Source of the DNA: Hippasteria phrygiana
Lineage: Eukaryota > Echinodermata > Asteroidea > Valvatida > Goniasteridae
DNA length: 64,000 bases
NCBI GenBank assembly: GCA_037893225.1
Contig: JAZGUH010000418.1
Coordinates: 62,001-126,000, forward strand
Direction of reading: 5' to 3'
The notes under the pieces were generated by a model. It searched no databases and was not told where the DNA came from. It saw nothing but the letters and a program-made list of their open reading frames with translations. The translations under genes were made by a program, and so were the position numbers. Of the stretch, positions 10,820 to 24,700 are shown piece after piece (the stretch's first letter is position 1; each line of letters opens with the position of its first letter).

Positions 10820-12673
10820 ATGAAATATCAACCAAATTCAGTAATTTTGACATGTATGGATAGCTTAGATCTGGCGCTACATGTTGCAATTATCGGCGGC
10901 TTCTTAGAGTTAACACTTGTGGAGAAAATTCAAACCTCGCAATGTTTATTTTCTTCCCGGCCACCATCTGTGTGCAGATTACCTTTTATTTATTGCTCCA
11001 TGCCTGTCAAATTCCCTAGGGTATGGACTTGCTTTACTCATTCATAATTGCATGAAATATCAACCAAATTCAGTAATTTTGACATGTATGGATAGCTTAG
11101 ATCTGACGCTACATGTTGCAATTATCGGCGGCTTCTTAGAGTTAAAACTTGTGGAGAAAATTCAAACCTCGCAATGTTTATTTTCTTTCCGGCCAACATC
11201 TGTGTGCATATTACCTTCTATTTATTGCTCCATGCCTGTCAAATTCCCTAGGGTATGGACTTGCTTTACTCATTCATAATTGCATGAAATATCAACCAAA
11301 TTCAGTAATTTTGACATGTATGGATAGCTTAGATCTGGCGCTACATGTTGCAATTATCGGCGGCTTCTTAGAGTTAAAACTTGTGGAGAAAATTCAAACC
11401 TCGCAATGTTTATTTTCTTTCCGGCCAACATCTGTGTACATGTTACCGTCTATTTATTGCTCCATGCATGTCAAATTCCCTGGGGTATGGACTTGCTTTA
11501 CTCATTCATAATTGCATGAAATATCAACCAAATTCAGTAATTTTGACATGTATGGATAGCTTAGATCTGGCGCTACATGTTGCAATTATCGGCGGCTTCT
11601 TAGAGTTAATACTTGTGAAGAAAATTCAAACCTCGCAATGTTTATTTTCTTCCCGGCCACCATCTGTGTGCAGATTACCTTTTATTTATTGCTCCATGCC
11701 TGTCAAATTCCCTTGGGTATGGACTTGCTTTACTCATTCATAATTGCATGAAATATCAACCAAATTCAGTAATTTTGACATGTATGGATAGCTTAGATCT
11801 GGCGCTACATGTTGCAATTATCGGCGGCTTCTTAGAGTTAACACTTGTGGAGAAAATTCAAACCTCGCAATGTTTATTTTCTTCCCGGCCACCATCTGTG
11901 TGCAGATTACCTTATATTTATTGCTCCATGCCTGTCAAATTCCCTAGGGTATGACTTGCTTTACTCATTCATAATTGCATGAAATATCAACCAAATTCAG
12001 TAATTTTGACATGTATGGATAGCTTAGATCTGGCGCTACATGTTGCAATTATCGGCGGCTTCTTAGAGTTAACACTTGTGGAGAAAATTCAAACCTCGCA
12101 ATGTTTATTTTCTTCCCGGCCACCATCTGTGTGCAGATTACCTTCTATTTATTGCTCCATGCCTGTCAAATTCCCTGGGGTATGGACTTGCTTTACTCAT
12201 TCATAATTGCATGAAATATCAACCAAATTCAGTAATTTTGACATGTATGGATAGCTTAGATCTGGCGCTACATGTTGCAATTATCGGCGGCTTCTTAGAG
12301 TTAAAACTTGTGGAGAAAATTCAAACCTCGCAATGTTTATTTTCTTCCCGGCCACCATCTGTGTGCAGATTACCTTTTATTTATTGCTCCATGCCTGTCA
12401 AATTCCCTGGGGTATGACTTGCTTTACTCATTCATAATTGCATGAAATATCAACCAAATTCAGTAATTTTGACATGTATGGATAGCTTAGATCTGGCGCT
12501 ACATGTTGCAATTATCGGCGGCTTCTTAGAGTTAAAACTTGTTGAGAAAATTCAAACCTCGCAATGTTTATTTTCTTTCCGGCCAACATCTGTGTACATG
12601 TTACCGTCTATTTATTGCTCCATGCATGTCAAATTCCCTGGGGTATGGACTTGCTTTACTCATTCATAATTGC
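10820..12673. repeat. Unit Q, copy 3 (8 monomers, 1854 bp)
   Basis: Matches 2715-4568 at offset 8105 with the same class order and markers (cttgtgaag, cttggg, closing cttgttg M at 12442). It is present once here, not doubled. After it the array follows the start of P for two monomers and then changes register. Confidence 0.9.
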
Positions 12674-13136
12674 ATGAAATATCAACCAAATTCAGTAATT
12701 TTGACATGTATGGATAGCTTAGATCTGGCGCTACATGTTGCAATTATCGGCGGCTTCTTAGAGTTAACACTTGTGGAGAAAATTCAAACCTCGCAATGTT
12801 TATTTTCTTCCCGGCCACCATCTGTGTGCAGATTACCTTATATTTATTGCTCCATGCCTGTCAAATTCCCTAGGGTATGACTTGCTTTACTCATTCATAA
12901 TTGCATGAAATATCAACCAAATTCAGTAATTTTGACATGTATGGATAGCTTAGATCTGGCGCTACATGTTGCAATTATCGGCGGCTTCTTAGAGTTAACA
13001 CTTGTGGAGAAAATTCAAACCTCGCAATGTTTATTTTCTTCCCGGCCACCATCTGTGTGCAGATTACCTTCTATTTATTGCTCCATGCCTGTCAAATTCC
13101 CCGGGGTATGGACTTGCTTTACTCATTCATAATTGC
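12674..13136. repeat. Start of a fourth P unit (Y, S) before register change
   Basis: Y (12674) and S with ccccgggg (12905) follow the M monomer at 12442 exactly as in P (offset 6251 to 6423-6885). The next monomer, 13137, is F K-form and not F ggcctcc, so P breaks off after three monomers. This is the boundary between the left domain and the central domain. Confidence 0.8.
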
Positions 13137-15219
13137 ATGAAATATCAACCAAATTCAGTAATTTTGACATGTATGGATAGCTTAGATCTGGCGCTACATG
13201 TTGCAATTATCGGCGGCTTCTTAGAGTTAAAACTTGTGGAGAAAATTCAAACCTCGCAATGTTTATTTTCTTCCCGGCCACCATCTGTGTGCAGATTACC
13301 TTTTATTTATTGCTCCATGCCTGTCAAATTCCCTGGGGTATGACTTGCTTTACTCATTCATAATTGCATGAAATATCAACCAAATTCAGTAATTTTGACA
13401 TGTATGGATAGCTTAGATCTGGCGCTACATGTTGCAATTATCGGCGGCTTCTTAGAGTTAAAACTTGTTGAGAAAATTCAAACCTCGCAATGTTTATTTT
13501 CTTTCCGGCCAACATCTGTGTACATGTTACCGTCTATTTATTGCTCCATGCATGTCAAATTCCCTGGGGTATGGACTTGCTTTACTCATTCATAATTGCA
13601 TGAAATATCAACCAAATTCAGTAATTTTGACATGTATGGATAGCTTAGATCTGGCGCTACATGTTGCAATTATCGGCGGCTTCTTAGAGTTAATACTTGT
13701 GGAGAAAATTCAAACCTCGCAATGTTTATTTTCTTCCCGGCCACCATCTGTGTGCAGATTACCTTTTATTTATTGCTCCATGCCTGTCAAATTCCCTTGG
13801 GTATGGACTTGCCTTACTCATTCATAATTGCATGAAATATCAACCAAATTCAGTAATTTTGACATGTATGGATAGCTTAGATCTGGCGCTACATGTTGCA
13901 ATTATCGGCGGCTTCTTAGAGTTAACACTTGTGGAGAAAATTCAAACCTCGCAATGTTTATTTTCTTCCCGGCCACCATCTGTGTGCAGATTACCTTATA
14001 TTTATTGCTCCATGCCTGTCAAATTCCCTAGGGTATGACTTGCTTTACTCATTCATAATTGCATGAAATATCAACCAAATTCAGTAATTTTGACATGTAT
14101 GGATAGCTTAGATCTGGCGCTACATGTTGCAATTATCGGCGGCTTCTTAGAGTTAACACTTGTGGAGAAAATTCAAACCTCGCAATGTTTATTTTCTTTC
14201 CGGCCAACATCTGTGTACATGTTACCGTCTATTTATTGCTCCATGCATGTCAAATTCCCTGGGGTATGGACTTGCTTTACTCATTCATAATTGCATGAAA
14301 TATCAACCAAATTCAGTAATTTTGACATGTATGGATAGCTTAGATCTGGCGCTACATGTTGCAATTATCGGCGGCTTCTTAGAGTTAACACTTGTGGAGA
14401 AAATTCAAACCTCGCAATGTTTATTTTCTTCCCGGCCTCCATCTGTGTGCAGATTACCTTTTATTTATTGCTCCATGCCTGTCAAATTCCCTGGGGTATG
14501 ACTTGCTTTACTCATTCATAATTGCATGAAATATCAACCAAATTCAGTAATTTTGACATGTATGGATAGCTTAGATCTGGCGCTACATGTTGCAATTATC
14601 GGCGGCTTCTTAGAGTTAACACTTGTGGAGAAAATTCAAACCTCGCAATGTTTATTTTCTTCCCGGCCACCATCTGTGTGCAGATTACCTTTTATTTATT
14701 GCTCCATGCCTGTCAAATTCCCTGGGGTATGGACTTGCTTTACTCATTCATAATTGCATGAAATATCAACCAAATTCAGTAATTTTGACATGTATGGATA
14801 GCTTAGATCTGACGCTACATGTTGCAATTATCGGCGGCTTCTTAGAGTTAAAACTTGTGGAGAAAATTCAAACCTCGCAATGTTTATTTTCTTTCCGGCC
14901 AACATCTGTGTGCATATTACCTTCTATTTATTGCTCCATGCCTGTCAAATTCCCTAGGGTATGACTTGCTTTACTCATTCATAATTGCATGAAATATCAA
15001 CCAAATTCAGTAATTTTGACATGTATGGATAGCTTAGATCTGGCGCTACATGTTGCAATTATCGGCGGCTTCTTAGAGTTAAAACTTGTGGAGAAAATTC
15101 AAACCTCGCAATGTTTATTTTCTTCCCGGCCACCATCTGTGTGCAGATTACCTTTTATTTATTGCTCCATGCCTGTCAAATTCCCTGGGGTATGACTTGC
15201 TTTACTCATTCATAATTGC
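13137..15219. repeat. Bridging unit D-like (9 monomers, 2083 bp)
   Basis: Order is F K-form, M (cttgttg), F (ata at p94-96, cttggg, gccttactc), Y, M T-form, F (ggcctcc), F, I gacg, F K-form, then block B. Its parts resemble pieces of both Q (F, M, F-ata, Y) and P (F, F, I, F), so it looks like a recombinant of the two. From 13368 it matches spacer D at 26335 (offset 12967 to 13831, then 12736), except that D lacks one 231-bp monomer, most simply the Y monomer at 13832. Confidence 0.8.
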
Positions 15220-18200
15220 ATGAAATATCAACCAAATTCAGTAATTTTGACATGTATGGATAGCTTAGATCTGGCGCTACATGTTGCAATTATCGGCGGC
15301 TTCTTAGAGTTAACACTTGTGGAGAAAATTCAAACCTCGCAATGTTTATTTTCTTCCCGGCCACCATCTGTGTGCAGATTACCTTCTATTTATTGCTCCA
15401 TGCCTGTCAAATTCCCTGGGGTATGGACTTGCTTTACTCATTCATAATTGCATGAAATATCAACCAAATTCAGTAATTTTGACATGTATGGATAGCTTAG
15501 ATCTGGCGCTACATGTTGCAATTATCGGCGGCTTCTTAGAGTTAAAACTTGTGGAGAAAATTCAAACCTCGCAATGTTTATTTTCTTCCCGGCCACCATC
15601 TGTGTGCAGATTACCTTTTATTTATTGCTCCATGCCTGTCAAATTCCCTTGGGTATGGACTTGCTTTACTCATTCATAATTGCATGAAATGTCAACCAAA
15701 TTCAGTAATTTTGACATGTATGGATAGCTTAGATCTGGCGCTACATGTTGCAATTATCGGCGGCTTCTTAGAGTTAACACTTGTGGAGAAAATTCAAACC
15801 TCGCAATGTTTATTTTCTTCCCGGCCACCATCTGTGTGCAGATTACCTGATATTTATTGCTCCATGCCTGTCAAATTCCCTAGGGTATGACTTGCTTTAC
15901 TCATTCATAATTGCATGAAATATCAACCAAATTCAGTAATTTTGACATGTATGGATAGCTTAGATCTGGCGCTACATGTTGCAATTATCGGCGGCTTCTT
16001 AGAGTTAACACTTGTGGAGAAAATTCAAACCTCGCAATGTTTATTTTCTTTCCGGCCAACATCTGTGTACATGTTACCGTCTATTTATTGCTCCATGCAT
16101 GTCAAATTCCCTGGGGTATGGACTTGCTTTACTCATTCATAATTGCATGAAATATCAACCAAATTCAGTAATTTTGACATGTATGGATAGCTTAGATCTG
16201 GCGCTACATGTTGCAATTATCGGCGGCTTCTTAGAGTTAACACTTGTGGAGAAAATTCAAACCTCGCAATGTTTATTTTCTTCCTGGCCTCCATCTGTGT
16301 GCAGATTACCTTTTATTTATTGCTCCATGCCTGTCAAATTCCCTGGGGTATGACTTGCTTTACTCATTCATAATTGCATGAAATATCAACCAAATTCAGT
16401 AATTTTGACATGTATGGATAGCTTAGATCTGGCGCTACATGTTGCAATTATCGGCGGCTTCTTAGAGTTAACACTTGTGGAGAAAATTCAAACCTCGCAA
16501 TGTTTATTTTCTTCCCGGCCACCATCTGTGTGCAGATTACCTTTTATTTATTGCTCCATGCCTGTCAAATTCCCTGGGGTATGGACTTGCTTTACTCATT
16601 CATAATTGCATGAAATATCAACCAAATTCAGTAATTTTGACATGTATGGATAGCTTAGATCTGGCGCTACATGTTGCAATTATCGGCGGCTTCTTAGAGT
16701 TAACACTTGTGGAGAAAATTCAAACCTCGCAATGTTTATTTTCTTCCCGGCCTCCATCTGTGTGCAGATTACCTTTTATTTATTGCTCCATGCCTGTCAA
16801 ATTCCCTGGGGTATGACTTGCTTTACTCATTCATAATTGCATGAAATATCAACCAAATTCAGTAATTTTGACATGTATGGATAGCTTAGATCTGGCGCTA
16901 CATGTTGCAATTATCGGCGGCTTCTTAGAGTTAACACTTGTGGAGAAAATTCAAACCTCGCAATGTTTATTTTCTTCCCGGCCACCATCTGTGTGCAGAT
17001 TACCTTTTATTTATTGCTCCATGCCTGTCAAATTCCCTGGGGTATGGACTTGCTTTACTCATTCATAATTGCATGAAATATCAACCAAATTCAGTAATTT
17101 TGACATGTATGGATAGCTTAGATCTGACGCTACATGTTGCAATTATCGGCGGCTTCTTAGAGTTAAAACTTGTGGAGAAAATTCAAACATCGCAATGTTT
17201 ATTTTCTTTCCGGCCAACATCTGTGTGCATATTACCTTCTATTTATTGCTCCATGCCTGTCAAATTCCCTAGGGTATGATTTGCTTTACTCATTCATAAT
17301 TGCATGAAATATCAACCAAATTCAGTAATTTTGACATGTATGGATAGCTTAGATCTGGCGCTACATGTTGCAATTATCGGCGGCTTCTTAGAGTTAAAAC
17401 TTGTGGAGAAAATTCAAACCTCGCAATGTTTATTTTCTTCCCGGCCACCATCTGTGTGCAGATTACCTTTTATTTATTGCTCCATGCCTGTCAAATTCCC
17501 TGGGGTATGACTTGCTTTACTCATTCATAATTGCATGAAATATCAACCAAATTCAGTAATTTTGACATGTATGGATAGCTTAGATCTGGCGCTACATGTT
17601 GCAATTATCGGCGGCTTCTTAGAGTTAACACTTGTGGAGAAAATTCAAACCTCGCAATGTTCATTTTCTTCCCGGCCACCATCTGTGTGCAGATTACCTT
17701 CTATTTATTGATCCATGCCTGTCAAATTCCCTGGGGTATGGACTTGCTTTACTCATTCATAATTGCATGAAATATCAACCAAATTCAGTAATTTTGACAT
17801 GTATGGATAGCTTAGATCTGGCGCTACATGTTGCAATTATCGGCGGCTTCTTAGAGTTAAAACTTGTGGAGAAAATTCAAACCTCGCAATGTTTATTTTC
17901 TTTCCGGCCAACATCTGTGTGCATATTACCTTCTATTTATTGCTCCATGCCTGTCAAATTCCCTAGGGTATGACTTGCTTTACTCATTCATAATTGCATG
18001 AAATATCAACCAAATTCAGTAATTTTGACATGTATAGATAGCTTAGATCTGGCGCTACATGTTGCAATTATCGGCGGCTTCTTAGAGTTAACACTTGTGG
18101 AGAAAATTCAAACCTCGCAATGTTTATTTTCTTCCCGGCCACCATCTGTGTGCAGATTACCTTTTATTTATTGCTCCATGCCTGTCAAATTCCCTGGGGT

Positions 18201-19156
18201 ATGGACTTGCTTTACTCATTCATAATTGCATGAAATATCAACCAAATTCAGTAATTTTGACATGTATGGATAGCTTAGATCTGGCGCTACATGTTGCAAT
18301 TATCGGCGGCTTCTTAGAGTTAACACTTGTGGAGAAAATTCAAACCTCGCAATGTTTATTTTCTTCCCGGCCACCATCTGTGTGCAGATTACCTTTTATT
18401 TATTGCTCCATGCCTGTCAAATTCCCTAGGGTATGGACTTGCTTTACTCATTCATAATTGCATGAAATATCAACCAAATTCAATAATTTTGACATGTATG
18501 GATAGCTTAGATCTGACGCTACATGTTGCAATTATCGGCGGCTTCTTAGAGTTAAAACTTGTGGAGAAAATTCAAACCTCGCAATGTTTATTTTCTTTCC
18601 GGCCAACATCTGTGTGCATATTACCTTCTATTTATTGCTCCATGCCTGTCAAATTCCCTAGGGTATGACTTGCTTTACTCATTCATAATTGCATGAAATA
18701 TCAACCAAATTCAGTAATTTTGACATGTATGGATAGCTTAGATCTGGCGCTACATGTTGCAATTATCGGCGGCTTCTTAGAGTTAACACTTGTGGAGAAA
18801 ATTCAAACCTCGCAATGTTTATTTTCTTCCCGGCCACCATCTGTGTGCAGATTACCTTTTATTTATTGCTCCATGCCTGTCAAATTCCCTGGGGTATGGA
18901 CTTGCTTTACTCATTCATAATTGCATGAAATATCAACCAAATTCAGTAATTTTGACATGTATGGATAGCTTAGATCTGGCGCTACATGTTGCAATTATCG
19001 GCGGCTTCTTAGAGTTCACACTTGTGGAGAAAATTCAAACCTCGCAATGTTTATTTTCTTCCCGGCCACCATCTGTGTGCAGATTACCTTTTATTTATTG
19101 CTCCATGCCTGTCAAATTCCCTGGGGTATGGACTTGCTTTACCCATTCATAATTGC
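15220..19156. repeat. Block B, copy 1 (17 monomers, 3937 bp)
   Basis: Order is S, F (K, cttggg), Y (gaaatgtc), M, F (tggcctcc), F, F (ggcctcc), F, I (acatcgc, tatgattt), F K, S (ttcatttt, tgatcc), I, F (tatagata), F (ctaggg), I (gacg), F, F (FT form, acccat). It matches copies at 21703, 31892, 38145 and 45323. Monomers 7 to 15 are colinear with the left domain from P through the linker into Q (about 1095-3178), so B derives from the same ancestral order. Private marks are g at 15849 (cctgatat) and, shared with copy 4, caataat at 18483. Confidence 0.9.
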
Positions 19157-21702
19157 ATGAAATATCAACCAAATTCAGTAATTTTGACATGTATGGATAG
19201 CTTAGATCTGGCGCTACATGTTGCAATTATCGGCGGCTTCTTAGAGTTAAAACTTGTGGAGAAAATTCAAACCTCGCAATGTTTATTTTCTTCCCGGCCA
19301 CCATCTGTGTGCAGATTACCTTTTATTTATTGCTCCATGCCTGTCAAATTCCCTGGGGTATGACTTGCTTTACTCATTCATAATTGCATGAAATATCAAC
19401 CAAATTCAGTAATTTTGACATGTATGGATAGCTTAGATCTGGCGCTACATGTTGCAATTATCGGCGGCTTCTTAGAGTTAACACTTGTGGAGAAAATTCA
19501 AACCTCGCAATGTTTATTTTCTTCCCGGCCACCATCTGTGTGCAGATTACCTTCTATTTATTGCTCCATGCCTGTCAAATTCCCTGGGGTATGGACTTGC
19601 TTTACTCATTCATAATTGCATGAAATATCAACCAAATTCAGTAATTTTGACATGTATGGATAGCTTAGATTTGGCGCTACATGTTGCAATTATCGGCGGC
19701 TTCTTAGAGTTAAAACTTGTGGAGAAAATTCAAACCTCGCAATGTTTATTTTCTTCCCGGCCAACATCTGTGTGCATATTACCTTATATTTATTGCTCCA
19801 TGCCTGTCAAATTCCCTAGGGTATGACTTGCTTTACTCATTCATAATTGCATGAAATATCAACCAAATTCAGTAATTTTGACATGTATGGATAGCTTAGA
19901 TCTGGCGCTACATGTTGCAATTATCGGCGGCTTCTTAGAGTTAACACTTGTGGAGAAAATTCAAACCTCGCAATGTTTATTTTCTTTCCGGCCAACATCT
20001 GTGTGCATATTACCTTCTATTTATTGCTCCATGCCTGTCAAATTCCCTAGGGTATGACTTGCTTTACTCATTCATAATTGCATGAAATATCAACCAAATT
20101 CAGTAATTTTGACATGTATGGATAGCTTAGATCTGGCGCTACATGTTGCAATTATCGGCGGCTTCTTAGAGTTAACACTTGTGGAGAAAATTCAAACCTC
20201 GCAATGTTTATTTTCTTCCCGGCCACCATCTGTGTGCAGATTACCTTTTATTTATTGCTCCATGCCTGTCAAATTCCCTGGGGTATGGACTTGCTTTACT
20301 CATTCATAATTGCATGAAATATCAACCAAATTCAGTAATTTTGACATGTATGGATAGCTTAGATCTGGCGCTACATGTTGCAATTATCGGCGGCTTCTTA
20401 GAGTTAACACTTGTGGAGAAAATTCAAACCTCGCAATGTTTATTTTCTTCCCGGCCACCATCTGTGTGCAGATTACCTTTTATTTATTGCTCCATGCCTG
20501 TCAAATTCCCTGGGGTATGGACTTGCTTTACCCATTCATAATTGCATGAAATATCAACCAAATTCAGTAATTTTGACATGTATGGATAGCTTAGATCTGG
20601 CGCTACATGTTGCAATTATCGGCGGCTTCTTAGAGTTAAAACTTGTGGAGAAAATTCAAACCTCGCAATGTTTATTTTCTTCCCGGCCACCATCTGTGTG
20701 CAGATTACCTTTTATTTATTGCTCCATGCCTGTCAAATTCCCTGGGGTATGACTTGCTTTACTCATTCATAATTGCATGAAATATCAACCAAATTCAGTA
20801 ATTTTGACATGTATGGATAGCTTAGATCTGACAATACATGTTGCAATTATCGGCGGCTTCTTAGAGTTAAAACTTGTGGAGAAAATTCAAACCTCGCAAT
20901 GTTTATTTTCTTTCCGGCCAACATCTGTGTGCATATTACCTTCTATTTATTGCTCCATGCCTGTCAAATTCCCTAGGGTATGACTTGCTTTACTCATTCA
21001 TAATTGCATGAAATATCAACCAAATTCAGTAATTTTGACATGTATGGATAGCTTAGATCTGGCGCTACATGTTGCAATTATCGGCGGCTTCTTAGAGTTA
21101 ACACTTGTGGAGAAAATTCAAACCTCGCAATGTTTATTTTCTTCCCGGCCACCATCTGTGTGCAGATTACCTTTTATTTATTGCTCCATGCCTGTCAAAT
21201 TCCCTGGGGTATGGACTTGCTTTACTCATTCATAATTGCATGAAATATCAACCAAATTCAGTAATTTTGACATGTATGGATAGCTTAGATCTGGCGCTAC
21301 ATGTTGCAATTATCGGCGGCTTCTTAGAGTTAACACTTGTGGAGAAAATTCAAACCTCGCAATGTTTATTTTCTTCCCGGCCACCATCTGTGTGCAGATT
21401 ACCTTTTATTTATTGCTCCATGCCTGTCAAATTCCCTGGGGTATGGACTTGCTTTACCCATTCATAATTGCATGAAATATCAACCAAATTCAGTAATTTT
21501 GACATGTATGGATAGCTTAGATCTGGCGCTACATGTTGCAATTATCGGCGGCTTCTTAGAGTTAACACTTGTGGAGAAAATTCAAACCTCGCAATGTTTA
21601 TTTTCTTCCCGGCCACCATCTGTGTGCAGATTACCTTTTATTTATTGCTCCATGCCTGTCAAATTCCCTGGGGTATGACTTGCTTTACTCATTCATAATT
21701 GC
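19157..21702. repeat. Spacer C, copy 1 (11 monomers, 2546 bp)
   Basis: Order is F K, S, I/Y mosaic (gatttggc), I T-form, F, F (acccat), F K, I (gacaat), F, F (acccat), F (231 bp). It recurs at 29346-31891 (offset 10189), and one monomer short at 43009-45322. Its last seven monomers or so resemble the series at 56204-57593 in the right domain. Confidence 0.88.
19620..19850. repeat. Mosaic monomer (F/I/Y features) with gatttggc
   Basis: It combines cttcccgg (F/S/Y type at p137) with ggccaac and gtgcatatta (I type) and then accttatat with ctaggg (Y type). It also has t at p52, destroying the agatct found in nearly every monomer. The alternation of class markers within about 30 bp suggests gene conversion or repeated exchange. 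It is inherited intact at 29809-30039 and 43472-43702. Confidence 0.85.
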
Positions 21703-24700
21703 ATGAAATATCAACCAAATTCAGTAATTTTGACATGTATGGATAGCTTAGATCTGGCGCTACATGTTGCAATTATCGGCGGCTTCTTAGAGTTAACACT
21801 TGTGGAGAAAATTCAAACCTCGCAATGTTTATTTTCTTCCCGGCCACCATCTGTGTGCAGATTACCTTCTATTTATTGCTCCATGCCTGTCAAATTCCCT
21901 GGGGTATGGACTTGCTTTACTCATTCATAATTGCATGAAATATCAACCAAATTCAGTAATTTTGACATGTATGGATAGCTTAGATCTGGCGCTACATGTT
22001 GCAATTATCGGCGGCTTCTTAGAGTTAAAACTTGTGGAGAAAATTCAAACCTCGCAATGTTTATTTTCTTCCCGGCCACCATCTGTGTGCAGATTACCTT
22101 TTATTTATTGCTCCATGCCTGTCAAATTCCCTTGGGTATGGACTTGCTTTACTCATTCATAATTGCATGAAATGTCAACCAAATTCAGTAATTTTGACAT
22201 GTATGGATAGCTTAGATCTGGCGCTACATGTTGCAATTATCGGCGGCTTCTTAGAGTTAACACTTGTGGAGAAAATTCAAACCTCGCAATGTTTATTTTC
22301 TTCCCGGCCACCATCTGTGTGCAGATTACCTTATATTTATTGCTCCATGCCTGTCAAATTCCCTAGGGTATGACTTGCTTTACTCATTCATAATTGCATG
22401 AAATATCAACCAAATTCAGTAATTTTGACATGTATGGATAGCTTAGATCTGGCGCTACATGTTGCAATTATCGGCGGCTTCTTAGAGTTAACACTTGTGG
22501 AGAAAATTCAAACCTCGCAATGTTTATTTTCTTTCCGGCCAACATCTGTGTACATGTTACCGTCTATTTATTGCTCCATGCATGTCAAATTCCCTGGGGT
22601 ATGGACTTGCTTTACTCATTCATAATTGCATGAAATATCAACCAAATTCAGTAATTTTGACATGTATGGATAGCTTAGATCTGGCGCTACATGTTGCAAT
22701 TATCGGCGGCTTCTTAGAGTTAACACTTGTGGAGAAAATTCAAACCTCGCAATGTTTATTTTCTTCCTGGCCTCCATCTGTGTGCAGATTACCTTTTATT
22801 TATTGCTCCATGCCTGTCAAATTCCCTGGGGTATGACTTGCTTTACTCATTCATAATTGCATGAAATATCAACCAAATTCAGTAATTTTGACATGTATGG
22901 ATAGCTTAGATCTGGCGCTACATGTTGCAATTATCGGCGGCTTCTTAGAGTTAACACTTGTGGAGAAAATTCAAACCTCGCAATGTTTATTTTCTTCCCG
23001 GCCACCATCTGTGTGCAGATTACCTTTTATTTATTGCTCCATGCCTGTCAAATTCCCTGGGGTATGGACTTGCTTTACTCATTCATAATTGCATGAAATA
23101 TCAACCAAATTCAGTAATTTTGACATGTATGGATAGCTTAGATCTGGCGCTACATGTTGCAATTATCGGCGGCTTCTTAGAGTTAACACTTGTGGAGAAA
23201 ATTCAAACCTCGCAATGTTTATTTTCTTCCCGGCCTCCATCTGTGTGCAGATTACCTTTTATTTATTGCTCCATGCCTGTCAAATTCCCTGGGGTATGAC
23301 TTGCTTTACTCATTCATAATTGCAAGAAATATCAACCAAATTCAGTAATTTTGACATGTATGGATAGCTTAGATCTGGCGCTACATGTTGCAATTATCGG
23401 CGGCTTCTTAGAGTTAACACTTGTGGAGAAAATTCAAACCTCGCAATGTTTATTTTCTTCCCGGCCACCATCTGTGTGCAGATTACCTTTTATTTATTGC
23501 TCCATGCCTGTCAAATTCCCTGGGGTATGGACTTGCTTTACTCATTCATAATTGCATGAAATATCAACCAAATTCAGTAATTTTGACATGTATGGATAGC
23601 TTAGATCTGACGCTACATGTTGCAATTATCGGCGGCTTCTTAGAGTTAAAACTTGTGGAGAAAATTCAAACATCGCAATGTTTATTTTCTTTCCGGCCAA
23701 CATCTGTGTGCATATTACCTTCTATTTATTGCTCCATGCCTGTCAAATTCCCTAGGGTATGATTTGCTTTACTCATTCATAATTGCATGAAATATCAACC
23801 AAATTCAGTAATTTTGACATGTATGGATAGCTTAGATCTGGCGCTACATGTTGCAATTATCGGCGGCTTCTTAGAGTTAAAACTTGTGGAGAAAATTCAA
23901 ACCTCGCAATGTTTATTTTCTTCCCGGCCACCATCTGTGTGCAGATTACCTTTTATTTATTGCTCCATGCCTGTCAAATTCCCTGGGGTATGACTTGCTT
24001 TACTCATTCATAATTGCATGAAATATCAACCAAATTCAGTAATTTTGACATGTATGGATAGCTTAGATCTGGCGCTACATGTTGCAATTATCGGCGGCTT
24101 CTTAGAGTTAACACTTGTGGAGAAAATTCAAACCTCGCAATGTTCATTTTCTTCCCGGCCACCATCTGTGTGCAGATTACCTTCTATTTATTGATCCATG
24201 CCTGTCAAATTCCCTGGGGTATGGACTTGCTTTACTCATTCATAATTGCATGAAATATCAACCAAATTCAGTAATTTTGACATGTATGGATAGCTTAGAT
24301 CTGGCGCTACATGTTGCAATTATCGGCGGCTTCTTAGAGTTAAAACTTGTGGAGAAAATTCAAACCTCGCAATGTTTATTTTCTTTCCGGCCAACATCTG
24401 TGTGCATATTACCTTCTATTTATTGCTCCATGCCTGTCAAATTCCCTAGGGTATGACTTGCTTTACTCATTCATAATTGCATGAAATATCAACCAAATTC
24501 AGTAATTTTGACATGTATAGATAGCTTAGATCTGGCGCTACATGTTGCAATTATCGGCGGCTTCTTAGAGTTAACACTTGTGGAGAAAATTCAAACCTCG
24601 CAATGTTTATTTTCTTCCCGGCCACCATCTGTGTGCAGATTACCTTTTATTTATTGCTCCATGCCTGTCAAATTCCCTGGGGTATGGACTTGCTTTACTC

